Part shown: positions 53,322 through 62,214 of the stretch, one piece after another
Layout: every line of letters starts with the position of its first letter
How positions within the stretch are numbered: the stretch's first letter is position 1
DNA from: Nocardia beijingensis NBRC 16342
GTDB taxonomy: Bacteria; Actinomycetota; Actinomycetes; Mycobacteriales; Mycobacteriaceae
Direction: 5' to 3'
Length of the DNA: 64,000 nucleotides
Assembly: GCF_001612785.1 (NCBI RefSeq)
Contig: NZ_BDBC01000046.1
Coordinates: 1 to 64,000 of the forward strand
Notes under the pieces: model-generated
Told to the model about the DNA's origin: nothing
Database searches by the model: none
The model's input: the letters and a program-made list of their open reading frames with translations, nothing else
Made by a program: the position numbers and the translations under genes

Positions 53322-55370
53322 GTGACATCTACCGGTCGGCCAGCGAAGCTGGATCGTCGTGCCTTCCTGATCGCCCTCGGAGCCGTCCCGGCCGCCGCAG
53401 CGCTGGTCGCGTGCTCGGACGACACCGAACCCGCGAGCCGCACGCTCACCGGCGTCGATCTCAGCGGAGCGGACGAGGCGATCCGGCCTCAGGACGACCT
53501 GTACCGGCACGTCAACGGGAAGTGGCTGCGGGAGTACCAGCTGCCGCCGGACAAGGTCAGCTACGGCTCGGGCAGCGAGGCGGGCGAACGCACCGAGCAG
53601 CAGTTGCGGGAGATCATCGACGGCATCGAGGACCCGAAGCCCGGCTCGGAAGAACAGCAGATCAGGGATCTCTACGACGCCAGGGTGGACTGGGACGAGA
53701 TCGAACGGCTCGGCATGACGCCGCTGGCGCCGCTGCTGGCGAAGATCGACGGCGCCGCCACCAAGCCGGAGTTGGCCAAGGTGATGGCCGAGCTGCCGAT
53801 CAGCGGGCTGATCGGCATCAGCATCTCCGTCGACCGGAAGGATTCCAACGCGTACCTCCCGTGGGTCGGCCAGTCCGGCCTCGGACTCGGCGAGCAGTAC
53901 TACCGGAAGCCGGAGTACGCGGAGGTGCTCACGCAATACCGGGTGTACCTCGAACGCATCGCGGCCGGCGCGGGCTTCCCCGATCCGGCGGGTATGGCTC
54001 AGCGGGTATTCGACCTGGAGAAGCGGATCGCTCCCGGGCACTGGGACAACGTCCGCACCCGTGACGTCGACGCGACCTACAACGTCTACAGCTGGGCGGA
54101 CATGACCGCCCTCGCACCCGGGTTCGACTGGGACCCGTGGCTGGCCGGTAACACCGATCGTCCGCGTGAGCTGTTCGCGACCATGGTGGTGGGCCAACCG
54201 TCCTACCTCACGACGGCGGGACAGTTGTGGTCGGAAGTCGATATCGCCACATGGCGTGACTACCTGAAGCTCAGTGTGCTGCGGGAGTTCGCTCCCTACT
54301 TGCCCCGGGCCGTCAACGACGCGAATTTCGAGTTCAAGGGCAAGATCCTCAACGGGCAGGACGAGCGCCCGGAACGCTGGAAGTACGGCGTGAGCATCGT
54401 CGACGACAAGCTGGGCGAACAGCTCGGGAAACTGTATGTCGCCAAGCATTTTCCGCCGGAGGCCAAGGAGCGGGCCAAGGAAATGCTCGACGACGTGATC
54501 GCGGCCTACCGCGAGAACTTCACCAATTCGACCTGGATGTCCCCCGCCACCAGGGCCGCGTCGCTGGCGAAACTGGACAAGATCGATCCGAAGATCGGCT
54601 ATCCGGACAAGTGGGTCGACTACTCGAAGCTGAAGATCACCAAGGGCAAGCTCATCGAATCGCTGCTCGCCATCAACGAATTCGAGACCAAACGCGCATT
54701 CGCCAAACTCGGCAAGCCGGTGGACAAGACCGAATGGGGCATGTCGCCGCAGACGGTGAACGCCTACTACTTGGCGACCTCCAATCAGATCGTCTTCCCC
54801 GCCGCCTACCTCCAGCCGCCGTTCTTCGACAAGGACGCCCTGCCCGCCGTCAACTACGGCGCGGTCGGGTCCACCATCGGGCACGAGATCGGCCACGGCT
54901 TCGACGACCAGGGCTCCAAGTACGACGGCGACGGCAATCGCCGCGACTGGTGGACGCCGGAGGACCGCGCCGCGTTCGACGCCAGGGCGAAACAACTGGT
55001 CGACCAGTACAACGCGCTCGTCCCGGAGGGCCTGGAGCCGAATCAGCACGTCAACGGCGAACTCACCGTCGGCGAGAACCTCGCCGATCTGCGCGGACTC
55101 CAGATCACCCTGGCCGCCTTCCGCATCGCCGAGAAGCGCAGGGGCATCGACAATCCCGACTACCGCACCATGTTCCTGTCCTGGGCCCGCAGCTGGCGCG
55201 AGAAGCAGACGAAGGAACTCACCGTCCGCTACCTCAGCGTTGATACCCACTCTCCCAACGAGTTCCGCTGCAACCAGGTCGTGCGCAATCTCGAGGAGTT
55301 CTACAAGACCTTCGACGTGAAGGAAGGCGACAAGTTGTACCTGCCGCCCGATCAGCGAGTGACCTTCTGA
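53322..55370 (+). CDS. M13 (neprilysin-type) metallopeptidase, Tat lipoprotein
   Basis: 682 residues from the GTG at 53322, which has a GGGGAGAGG site and gives a clean signal peptide: KLDRRAFLIALGAVPAAAAL ending in the lipobox LVAC. The RRAFL motif indicates Tat export and lipid anchoring. The zinc motif HEIGHGFDDQG, the third ligand in GENLADLRG, NAYY (substrate binding) and the C-terminal NEFRCNQ motif are all of the M13 family, as in ZmpA/PepO-like enzymes. It probably works on the outer face of the membrane. It is divergent from rplN. Confidence 0.95.
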   Translation: MTSTGRPAKLDRRAFLIALGAVPAAAALVACSDDTEPASRTLTGVDLSGADEAIRPQDDLYRHVNGKWLREYQLPPDKVSYGSGSEAGERTEQQLREIIDGIEDPKPGSEEQQIRDLYDARVDWDEIERLGMTPLAPLLAKIDGAATKPELAKVMAELPISGLIGISISVDRKDSNAYLPWVGQSGLGLGEQYYRKPEYAEVLTQYRVYLERIAAGAGFPDPAGMAQRVFDLEKRIAPGHWDNVRTRDVDATYNVYSWADMTALAPGFDWDPWLAGNTDRPRELFATMVVGQPSYLTTAGQLWSEVDIATWRDYLKLSVLREFAPYLPRAVNDANFEFKGKILNGQDERPERWKYGVSIVDDKLGEQLGKLYVAKHFPPEAKERAKEMLDDVIAAYRENFTNSTWMSPATRAASLAKLDKIDPKIGYPDKWVDYSKLKITKGKLIESLLAINEFETKRAFAKLGKPVDKTEWGMSPQTVNAYYLATSNQIVFPAAYLQPPFFDKDALPAVNYGAVGSTIGHEIGHGFDDQGSKYDGDGNRRDWWTPEDRAAFDARAKQLVDQYNALVPEGLEPNQHVNGELTVGENLADLRGLQITLAAFRIAEKRRGIDNPDYRTMFLSWARSWREKQTKELTVRYLSVDTHSPNEFRCNQVVRNLEEFYKTFDVKEGDKLYLPPDQRVTF

Positions 55371-55407
55371 GCGCCTTCGAGCCCGCCCTTCACGGCGGGC
55401 TCGATTT

Positions 55408-56088
55408 CTATGCGGGACGGAGCAGACCGTCGATGAGCGCGTCGAGGCCGAGGTCGTAGGTGTCGCGGGCGGCGAGGGAGAGGTAGTCGGAGCCCAGGGC
55501 GGCGAGGCGCGGATAGGTCTCGGCGTCGAGTTCGGCGAAAACCTGCGCGCGGAAGGTGGGGCGGTCCTCCGCGGACCGGCGGGCGGATCGGGCGCGGACG
55601 ATGAGGTCGCCCGCGGTGTAGTGCCAGATGACGCGGTACGCCTGGGCGGCGCGATCCAGCGGTAGGCCCCCCGCGACGAATCCGTCGACGATGGATTCGC
55701 TGACCCACAGCGCCGAGACGCCAAGAAGGTCGTCCGCGGCGAGGATTTCCACGATCCACGGCCGCGCGGCGAGCACGTCGCGCATGGCGCGCGCCGCGAC
55801 GCGGACGCGCTCGCGGGGTTCCTCCGGCAGATCCGGCCAGACCACCTGGTCGGCGTACTCGTTGAGCAGGAGCCGCAGCAGGTCTTCCTTGTCCCGGACG
55901 TGGTGGTAGAGCGCCATCGGCGTGCAGCCGAGTTCGGTGGCGAGGCGGCGCATGGTCAGCTTCGCCACGCCATCGGCCTCGATCACCGAGTCGGCCGCCG
56001 CGAGGATCTCCGCCCGGGAGATACGCGCGGGTCGGCCGGTGCGCTGTGGCTGCGACGACGAGCTCGGCATGGGTCCATCTTCACTCAT
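55408..56088 (-). CDS. TetR-family repressor
   Basis: 226 residues; the start may also be at 56070 (MPSSSS). The HTH is ISRAEILAAADSVIEADGVA and LTMRRLATELGCTPMALYHH (MALYHHVRDKEDLL type), and the C-terminal part is TetR_C-like (SESIVDGFVAGGLPLDRAAQ, AYRVIWHYTAGDLIVRARSA). It is divergent from the MFS pump gene, 51 bp away, with a palindrome at 56135-56146; it probably represses the pump until a drug-like ligand binds. Confidence 0.93.
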   Translation of the reverse strand: MSEDGPMPSSSSQPQRTGRPARISRAEILAAADSVIEADGVAKLTMRRLATELGCTPMALYHHVRDKEDLLRLLLNEYADQVVWPDLPEEPRERVRVAARAMRDVLAARPWIVEILAADDLLGVSALWVSESIVDGFVAGGLPLDRAAQAYRVIWHYTAGDLIVRARSARRSAEDRPTFRAQVFAELDAETYPRLAALGSDYLSLAARDTYDLGLDALIDGLLRPA

Positions 56089-56134
56089 CCGCCGAAGTGG
56101 ATGTGGACACGGGGCGGCTCACGCGGTTACTTTC

Positions 56135-56146
56135 TATACATGTATA
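56135..56146. promoter_or_regulatory. TetR operator on the MFS start codon
   Basis: tatacatgtata is a perfect 12-bp palindrome whose centre contains the ATG (56140) of the MFS gene. It stands in the 51-bp divergent region. Repressor binding here would block both transcription and the start itself. The surrounding bases are AT-rich compared with the gene. Confidence 0.7.
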
Positions 56147-57588
56147 AAAACTCTCGTGGGCGGCCCGCCCTCGCTCTGACGGCGGTGGCCGTCGCGCAGT
56201 TCATGGTCGCGTTGGACCTGGCGGTGGTGAATGTCGCGCTGCCTGCCATCCGAGCGGATCTGGGCTTCGCTCCGGTTGATCTGGCCTGGGTGGTGCACAT
56301 CTACGCGCTGACCTTCGGCGGGTTCCTGCTGCTGGGCGGGAAGGCGTGCGACCTGTTCGGGCGGCGCAGGTTGCTCACCGCCGGACTCGTGGTGTTCGGC
56401 ATCGCCTCCCTCGCGGGCGGATTCGCGCAGCAACCTTGGCAACTCGTCGCCGCGCGAGCGATCCAGGGGCTGGCCGCGGCGGCCGTGGCTCCCGCGACAT
56501 TGGCCACGTTGACCACGACGTTTCCGGAAGGTCCCGGCCGGGTGCGAGCGCTCGGCGTGTGGAGCGCGGTGAACGCGGCGGGCGGCGCGATCGGCGTGCT
56601 GGTGGGCGGCCTGCTGACCGAGTACGCCAACTGGCGCTGGGTGATGCTGATCAACGTTCCGATCGTGGTGATCGCGTCGGTCGCGGCGGTGGCCGGTGTG
56701 GCGGCCGATCGAGCGAGCGGGCCGGCGCGGATCGACGTGCCGGGCGCTGTCCTCGGTACCGGCGGAATCGGTTTGCTGGTCGTGGGCGTGGTGCGGACCG
56801 AACACTACGGCTGGCTCTCCGCCGCCACGGCCGTAACCCTCGGTTCAGGGGTGGTGCTGCTCGCGGCTTTTCTCGCGGTGGAGGCCAGGACATCGACGCC
56901 TTTGGTTCGGCTCGGGCTGTTCGGCAACCGCTGGGCGGCGGGCGCGAATCTCTTCGTATTCTTCGCCGCGGCCGGGCAGTTCAGCGCGTTCTATTTCCTA
57001 TCGCTGTATCAGCAGCAGGTGCTGGCCATGAGCGCGGGCGCGGCGGGCGCGGCCTTCGTGCCGTTCTCCCTCAGCGTCATCGTCGGCACGGTGGTGGCCA
57101 CGCGGGTGGGCGGCCGGCGCTCCCCGAAAGCGGCGCTCGTTCTCGGCGGGGCGCTGACCACGGCCGGGATCGGCTGGTTCGCCTTCATCAGCGTCGACGG
57201 CAGCTTCGTCGCCGATGTGCTCGGCCCCTCGCTGCTGGGCGGCTTCGGTCTCGGGCTGTGCCTGGCTCCGGTGGCCGCCGCCGCGACCATGGGCGTCGCG
57301 CCCCAGGAAGCGGGGATAGCTTCCGGGGTCTTCAACAGCGCGCGGCAGCTCGGCGGGTGTGTCGGAGTGGCCACGCTGGCCACGGTCGCGGCGGCGCGCA
57401 CCGGAAACAGCGCCGCGCCCGCGGCGCTGAACGACGGTTACGCACTCGCGCTGTGCTGCGCCGCGGGACTTTTCGCGGTGGCGAGCGTCGTCGCCGCGAC
57501 GGTGCTGCCGAGGACAAGCCGTGTGAATCCCACGCCCGCGGCAGAACTGATGCGGCCGGAAGCCGAAATGTCCGCCGCGCACCCGTGA
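56140..57588 (+). CDS. MFS efflux pump, DHA2 (EmrB/QacA-like)
   Basis: 482 residues with about 14 hydrophobic segments. Motif D1 (MVALDLAVVNVALPAI), motif A (GGKACDLFGRRRLLTAG) and motif C-like GGAIGVLVGGLLTEYANWRW are visible. No ribosome site precedes the ATG, and the start lies inside a palindrome, so a leaderless mRNA is likely. Drug export by proton antiport is the family role. It is controlled by the divergent TetR gene (inference). Confidence 0.93.
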   Translation: MYKNSRGRPALALTAVAVAQFMVALDLAVVNVALPAIRADLGFAPVDLAWVVHIYALTFGGFLLLGGKACDLFGRRRLLTAGLVVFGIASLAGGFAQQPWQLVAARAIQGLAAAAVAPATLATLTTTFPEGPGRVRALGVWSAVNAAGGAIGVLVGGLLTEYANWRWVMLINVPIVVIASVAAVAGVAADRASGPARIDVPGAVLGTGGIGLLVVGVVRTEHYGWLSAATAVTLGSGVVLLAAFLAVEARTSTPLVRLGLFGNRWAAGANLFVFFAAAGQFSAFYFLSLYQQQVLAMSAGAAGAAFVPFSLSVIVGTVVATRVGGRRSPKAALVLGGALTTAGIGWFAFISVDGSFVADVLGPSLLGGFGLGLCLAPVAAAATMGVAPQEAGIASGVFNSARQLGGCVGVATLATVAAARTGNSAAPAALNDGYALALCCAAGLFAVASVVAATVLPRTSRVNPTPAAELMRPEAEMSAAHP

Positions 57589-57683
57589 CGAGCGAAATAC
57601 CCCGGCCGCGAGCCAGAACGGATCGGATCGTCACCGAGCCGCACTTGATCAAGCGAAAGTTCCACCGAAGGAGAGGACCCATC

Positions 57684-58073
57684 ATGAACCAGGCCCCGAT
57701 CGACTTGTTCGGCCGCGCCATCCATTTCGGCCACGACGGCCACGTAGCGGCCGGTGAACGGCGGATGAGCACCGGTGACGGCGACTGGCAACTCGCGACG
57801 TTCCATGTCGAAACCGACGCCGACGTGCACGCCGATCATTGGGAAGTCCACCCGAGCGGCGACGAGGCGGTGTGCTGCCTGACCGGCGCGCTGCGCCTCT
57901 ACCTGCGACCCGAGCGGCCCGGCGACGAGGAGTCGATGGTGCGCCTCACCGCGGGCACCGCATTCCTGGTCCCCCGCAACCGCTGGCACCGCATCGAACT
58001 GGACGAACCGTCCGACATCATGTCCATCGGCCTGCGCCACGAGACCCGCCAGGAGCCCGTCACCGCGCGGTGA
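57684..58073 (+). CDS. Cupin-domain protein
   Basis: 129 residues. GGAGAGGA precedes the ATG. Cupin motifs: HADHWEVHPSGDEAVCCLTG, then GTAFLVPRNRWHRIELDEPS, with His, Glu and His as likely metal ligands. It probably binds a small molecule or has a simple dioxygenase/isomerase-like activity; the substrate is unknown. It is 95 nt after the MFS gene and may be co-transcribed. Confidence 0.88.
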   Translation: MNQAPIDLFGRAIHFGHDGHVAAGERRMSTGDGDWQLATFHVETDADVHADHWEVHPSGDEAVCCLTGALRLYLRPERPGDEESMVRLTAGTAFLVPRNRWHRIELDEPSDIMSIGLRHETRQEPVTAR

Positions 58074-58145
58074 CCGCGCCGCCACGGTGCCCGCGTGTGC
58101 GTCGCGCGCGGGCACCGGGCTGGTCACCGTCGGTGTTCGATCGCG

Positions 58146-59261
58146 CTACCGGGGATACGGCACAGGTTGCGTATCCGCACAGCGGTCGGCCATCGCTACG
58201 GCCTTGGGCCATTCACGAGCCAATCGGATCAAGAACGCCAGATCCTCCGCGCGATCGCGTTTCTCGTCCTGCCCGGCATCAGGTACGTGGAACCCGGGCA
58301 TCGGTGCGCTGCCGTCGCGCTTCGCTCGAACAGCCGACGCCACGCGAAGCGCGTAAGCGCGCACCTGATCTCTTGTCGCGCCGGGTGAGCCGATCCCCTC
58401 GGGCGCGTACTGCTTCAAATGCAGAATCGCGTCCCAGATCTCGACGGTCATCCGGTAGAGCTGTGAGGCGGGATCGCGCGGTGCGGAGGGATCGCCGAGC
58501 AAGACCACTTCCGGCACCGCGGTGGTCAGTTCGCGCCACAGCGGGCGCAACCGGCGACAGCGACGGCCCGTCCGATCCCATGCCGCCCGTGCCGCCAGCA
58601 CGGTGCACAGCGGGATCGCGGTCAGCACCGTCACGACCGACAGCATGACGACGGAGACGACGGCAGCGACGGTCCCCGGCTCGCTCGGAGGCGTACCCGC
58701 GAGCGAACGGCCGAGCATGAACGACCACGAGAGCGACCAGTGGATCGAGAACATCAGCAGCAGCGCGTAGGTGAATTTCTCTCGTGCGGAGGAGCCGGCG
58801 ACGCGCAGTTCCCGCACGCAGGCCCGGCCGAACAGAAAGCCCGCGACGGACGCCGGGATCGCCGACAAAGTCCAGACGATCTCGGTGTAGTCGATCCGGA
58901 ACACCCTGTGCGCGACCGGCGCACCGCAGATCAGGCAAACGGCGACCGCGACCGCCGTCGCATCGTATCGGCGCTGACGCGCCGGTGCGCCTGCGGAATC
59001 GGCGCCGTCGAGCAGCCGGGCCAGCCCGTAGAAACTCGCGAGGGCGATCATGGCCAGTCCCAGATACAGGCACCGAGCGAAGTACGGATGATCGAGCGCG
59101 GGCACGATCGCGTACGCCGACACAGCGACCACGGTCCAGCTCCAGGTCCGGTTGATCAGCCGGTCGGTGCTGGTCTCGTTGACGACGAGCCACCGTCCGA
59201 TCGTCATCAGCGCGGCGAAGACGACGACCGGTATCACCAATGCGGCCGGTACGGAGTTCAT
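58146..59261 (-). CDS. MAB_1171c/DUF6545-type membrane protein, paralogue 1
   Basis: 371 residues. Seven hydrophobic segments fill residues 1-235 (PAALVIPVVVFAALMTIGRW, IVWTLSAIPASVAGFLFGRA, VVMLSVVTVLTAIPLCTVLA). The C-terminal cytosolic part starts RRCRRLRPLWRELTTAVPEV and has LYRMTVEIWDAILHLKQYAP, the DUF6545 pattern of MAB_1171c-like putative transporters. Two paralogues follow at 61145 and 62215. The family function is unknown. Confidence 0.85.
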   Translation of the reverse strand: MNSVPAALVIPVVVFAALMTIGRWLVVNETSTDRLINRTWSWTVVAVSAYAIVPALDHPYFARCLYLGLAMIALASFYGLARLLDGADSAGAPARQRRYDATAVAVAVCLICGAPVAHRVFRIDYTEIVWTLSAIPASVAGFLFGRACVRELRVAGSSAREKFTYALLLMFSIHWSLSWSFMLGRSLAGTPPSEPGTVAAVVSVVMLSVVTVLTAIPLCTVLAARAAWDRTGRRCRRLRPLWRELTTAVPEVVLLGDPSAPRDPASQLYRMTVEIWDAILHLKQYAPEGIGSPGATRDQVRAYALRVASAVRAKRDGSAPMPGFHVPDAGQDEKRDRAEDLAFLIRLAREWPKAVAMADRCADTQPVPYPR

Positions 59262-59315
59262 CGAGGCGACTGTAAGTCCTCGGGACGCGCCCGGCCACCG
59301 AGCGCCGGAGGCCGA

Positions 59316-61103
59316 TCAGCGAACCGGCACCGTGACCGGCGTTCGCGCCCGCTTGTCCGCCTCGGCCAGCTCGGCCGCCTCGTCGTAGACGTACTTGTCG
59401 CCGAGGAACCACGACGCGGCCGCGGCCAGGAACATCATCACGGCCGCCGACACGAAGACGACGACCAATCCGGAATGGAACGGCCCGGTGAGCAGGTGCG
59501 GGAAGAACTCCTGCCCGATGAGGGTCTGCGCGTCGACTCCAGGCTTGCTCAGTTCACCCGACGGCCCGAGCAGCTCCTGGATCGGGTTGTACCCGAGGAA
59601 CGCCGCGAACATGCTGGCCACGGGCGGCATTCCGGCCAGTTCCGCGGCGGCTCCGGCGGAAACGCCTTGCGCGCGCAGACCGGAGTCCAGCGCCGAGGGC
59701 AGGCTCGCCGCCAAGCCGACGACCATGAGGGAGAAGAAGATGCCCATCGACAGGGCGTTGCCGCCGTTGAAGAGGGTGCCGCGCATGCCGGAGGCGGCGC
59801 CGCGCTGGGCGGCGGGGACGCTGGACATGATGGCGGCGGTGTTCGGGGAGAAGAACAAGCCGCTTCCGATACCGTTGAGCAGGGTGATCAGCGCGAACAG
59901 CCAGTAGTCGAAGTCGACGGGGATGACCAGCAGCAGCAGGAAGGTCGCGCCGGCCAGCAAGGCTCCGCTGGTGGTGAAGGGCCGCGGACCGTAGCGATCG
60001 GACAGCCAGCCGGAAACCGGTCCGGCGGCGAGGAATCCGATGGTCAAAGGCAGCAGGTAGATACCGGCCCACAGCGGGGTGGACTCGAAGTCGTAGCCGT
60101 GCAGGGGGAGCCAGATGCCCTGCAACCAGATGATCAGCATGAACTGCATGCCGCCGCGTCCGATCGAGACCATCAGGTTGGCGAAGTTGCCGAGTCCGAA
60201 GGCGCGATTGCGGAACAGCCCGAGATGGAACATGGGATCGGGGACGCGCGTCTCCACCAGGCAGAACACCGCGAGCAGCGCGATCCCGCCGAGCACGGCG
60301 GACAGCACCCACGGGCTGGTCCAGCCGGTGGCGTGCCCGCCGTAGGGCTGGATGCCGTAGGTGATGCCGGTGAGCAGCGCGGTGAGCCCGAGACCGAAGG
60401 TGACGGTGCCGGCCCAGTCCACCTTGCCCGCGGAGCGGATGCCCACCTCGTGCAGCGAGCGATAGGACCAGACCGCGCCGAGGACGCCGATCGGAACGCT
60501 CACCCAGAACACCGCTCGCCAGTCCCATTCCGACAGCACGCCGCCGATGAGCAGGCCGAAGAACGAACCGGCCACCGCGGCGACCATGTTGATGCCGAGC
60601 GCGGTGCCGCGCTGGCGCGCCGGGAACGCGTCGGTGAGAATCGCCGAGGAGTTGGCCGTGAGCATCGCGCCGCCGATCCCTTGGATCACTCGCCAGACGA
60701 TGATCCACATCGCGCCGGCGCCGCCGTGCCACGGATCGAAGGACAGGGCGACCGCCGACAGGGCGAACACCGTGAACCCGAGGTTGTAGACGCGCACCCG
60801 GCCGAAGATGTCACCGAGCCGTCCGAACATCACCACGAGCACGGCGGTGGCCAGCAGGTAGCCCATCAACATCCACAGCAGGTAGCCGACGTTGCCCGCT
60901 TCCAGCGGGTTGAGCCCGACGCCGCGGAAGATCGCGGGCAGCGAGATGAGCACGATCGAGGAATTGACCGCCGTGAGCAGCACGCCGAGCGTGGTGTTGG
61001 TCAGAACGATCCACTTGTACCGCGGATGGTCCCGGTCGTAGCGCATCCTGCGCCGGATGGTTCGGACGTCGCCCGGGTCGACTTCGGTGGATGGATTCGT
61101 CAC
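59316..61103 (-). CDS. MFS efflux pump, DHA2 family
   Basis: 595 residues from the GTG at 61103 with a GAGGGG site. About 14 membrane segments; motif D1 LLTAVNSSIVLISLPAIFRG, motif A VMFGRLGDIFGRVRVYNLGF and motif C AVAGSFFGLLIGGVLSEWDW are visible. A large extracytoplasmic loop occurs near residues 470-530. It lies between MAB_1171c-like paralogues 1 and 2. Upstream is a perfect palindrome at 61135-61146, so it is likely regulated by a TetR or MarR protein not in the immediate neighbourhood. Confidence 0.93.
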   Translation of the reverse strand: MTNPSTEVDPGDVRTIRRRMRYDRDHPRYKWIVLTNTTLGVLLTAVNSSIVLISLPAIFRGVGLNPLEAGNVGYLLWMLMGYLLATAVLVVMFGRLGDIFGRVRVYNLGFTVFALSAVALSFDPWHGGAGAMWIIVWRVIQGIGGAMLTANSSAILTDAFPARQRGTALGINMVAAVAGSFFGLLIGGVLSEWDWRAVFWVSVPIGVLGAVWSYRSLHEVGIRSAGKVDWAGTVTFGLGLTALLTGITYGIQPYGGHATGWTSPWVLSAVLGGIALLAVFCLVETRVPDPMFHLGLFRNRAFGLGNFANLMVSIGRGGMQFMLIIWLQGIWLPLHGYDFESTPLWAGIYLLPLTIGFLAAGPVSGWLSDRYGPRPFTTSGALLAGATFLLLLVIPVDFDYWLFALITLLNGIGSGLFFSPNTAAIMSSVPAAQRGAASGMRGTLFNGGNALSMGIFFSLMVVGLAASLPSALDSGLRAQGVSAGAAAELAGMPPVASMFAAFLGYNPIQELLGPSGELSKPGVDAQTLIGQEFFPHLLTGPFHSGLVVVFVSAAVMMFLAAAASWFLGDKYVYDEAAELAEADKRARTPVTVPVR

Positions 61104-61118
61104 GGCAGCCCCTCACCA

Positions 61119-61147
61119 CATAGTTACCACCGCAAACTATATAGTTA
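61119..61147. promoter_or_regulatory. Operator-like palindrome upstream of the second MFS gene
   Basis: aactatatagtt (61135-61146) is a perfect 12-bp palindrome. ATAGTTA also occurs at 61120-61126 and 61141-61147, 21 bp apart, giving two half-sites on the same face of the helix. It extends to the 3' end of the neighbouring membrane-protein gene. Confidence 0.6.
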
Positions 61148-62200
61148 GCCGATGTAACCATCAAACGCTGGGCGGCGGCGCGGCCACCGGCGTGCGAGAT
61201 CCAGCAAGAAACGCAACCGATCGGCGTGGTCGGCGCCGCGAGCGGAAGGGCCGATCGGACCGTAGCGCTCGAGCCATGCGGCATAGGCGGCGCGGACCGC
61301 GCTGCGGCCGTCGTCGGCTGGGTGGCGGCCCGAGGCCGGTGTGTGATTCCGCAGCACCACCAGCGCGTCCTCGATCTCGACGCTCATCCGGTACAACCGC
61401 GAGGCGGACCCCGAATCGTGCGGGTGCAGAACCACTTCCGGAACCGCCGTGGTGAGATCTCGCCACAGTGGTCGCAGCCGCCTGCACGCGCGGGCGTCGC
61501 GATCCAGGCCCGCCCGCAGCACCAGCGCTTCCAGCAGCGGGATCGATACCAGGGCGGCGAGCACGCCGAACGCCACGATCGACGCCGCAGCCCATGCCGG
61601 TCCAGGGTCGCCCGGCACAGCGCCGGCGGCGACCTGGGTGATACCGCCTACCGTCGACACCGCGCAGTAGAGGCCGACCAGCAGCAACGCCGAGTAGGTC
61701 AGGCGCTCCCGGAGGGACGACGCGACCAGTCGCAGTTCCCGGATGCAGGCGCGCGCCAGCAGCAGGCCGACGAAGCCGATGAACACACCGGCCGCCGACC
61801 ACAACAGCCCCTCCCAGTCCAGCACCGAGCCGAGGCCTGCGCCGAGCGCGTCGGCCACGGTGCAGCCCGCGGTGATCAGCGCGTACACCCCCGCAGCAGC
61901 GTTGTACCGCCGTTGCCGCGCGCCGACCGCGGCTGGACTCGCGCCGTCCAGCAATTTCGCCAGACCGTAGGCGTGGGACAAGGAAGCGGCTCCGATGCCC
62001 AGCAGCACCCGCTGCCCCAGTTGCTCACTTCCCACCGCCGCGGCGATCGAGTAGCCGGCCAGCGATGCCACGTTCCAGCTCAGCGCGCGATTGATCAACC
62101 GATCGGCCGGAGCGTCGTCGACCAGCCACCACCGCCCCGCGGTGACCAGTACCGCGAAGACGGAGACCACGACCGACACGGTCGGCGGCGTGGAATTCAC
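61145..62200 (-). CDS. MAB_1171c/DUF6545-type membrane protein, paralogue 2
   Basis: 351 residues from the GTG at 62200 (NSTPPTVSVVVSVFAVLVTA after the initiator), which aligns with the MNSVPA starts of the other two copies. Motifs: ADRLINRALSWNVASLAGYS, RQRRYNAAAGVYALI, RACRRLRPLWRDLTTAVPEV and LYRMSVEIEDALVVL. The C-terminus is shorter than in the others. It lies 14 nt after paralogue 3, so both are in one operon. Confidence 0.85.
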   Translation of the reverse strand: MNSTPPTVSVVVSVFAVLVTAGRWWLVDDAPADRLINRALSWNVASLAGYSIAAAVGSEQLGQRVLLGIGAASLSHAYGLAKLLDGASPAAVGARQRRYNAAAGVYALITAGCTVADALGAGLGSVLDWEGLLWSAAGVFIGFVGLLLARACIRELRLVASSLRERLTYSALLLVGLYCAVSTVGGITQVAAGAVPGDPGPAWAAASIVAFGVLAALVSIPLLEALVLRAGLDRDARACRRLRPLWRDLTTAVPEVVLHPHDSGSASRLYRMSVEIEDALVVLRNHTPASGRHPADDGRSAVRAAYAAWLERYGPIGPSARGADHADRLRFLLDLARRWPRRRPAFDGYIG

Positions 62201-62214
62201 CGGCGAACCCCGTA

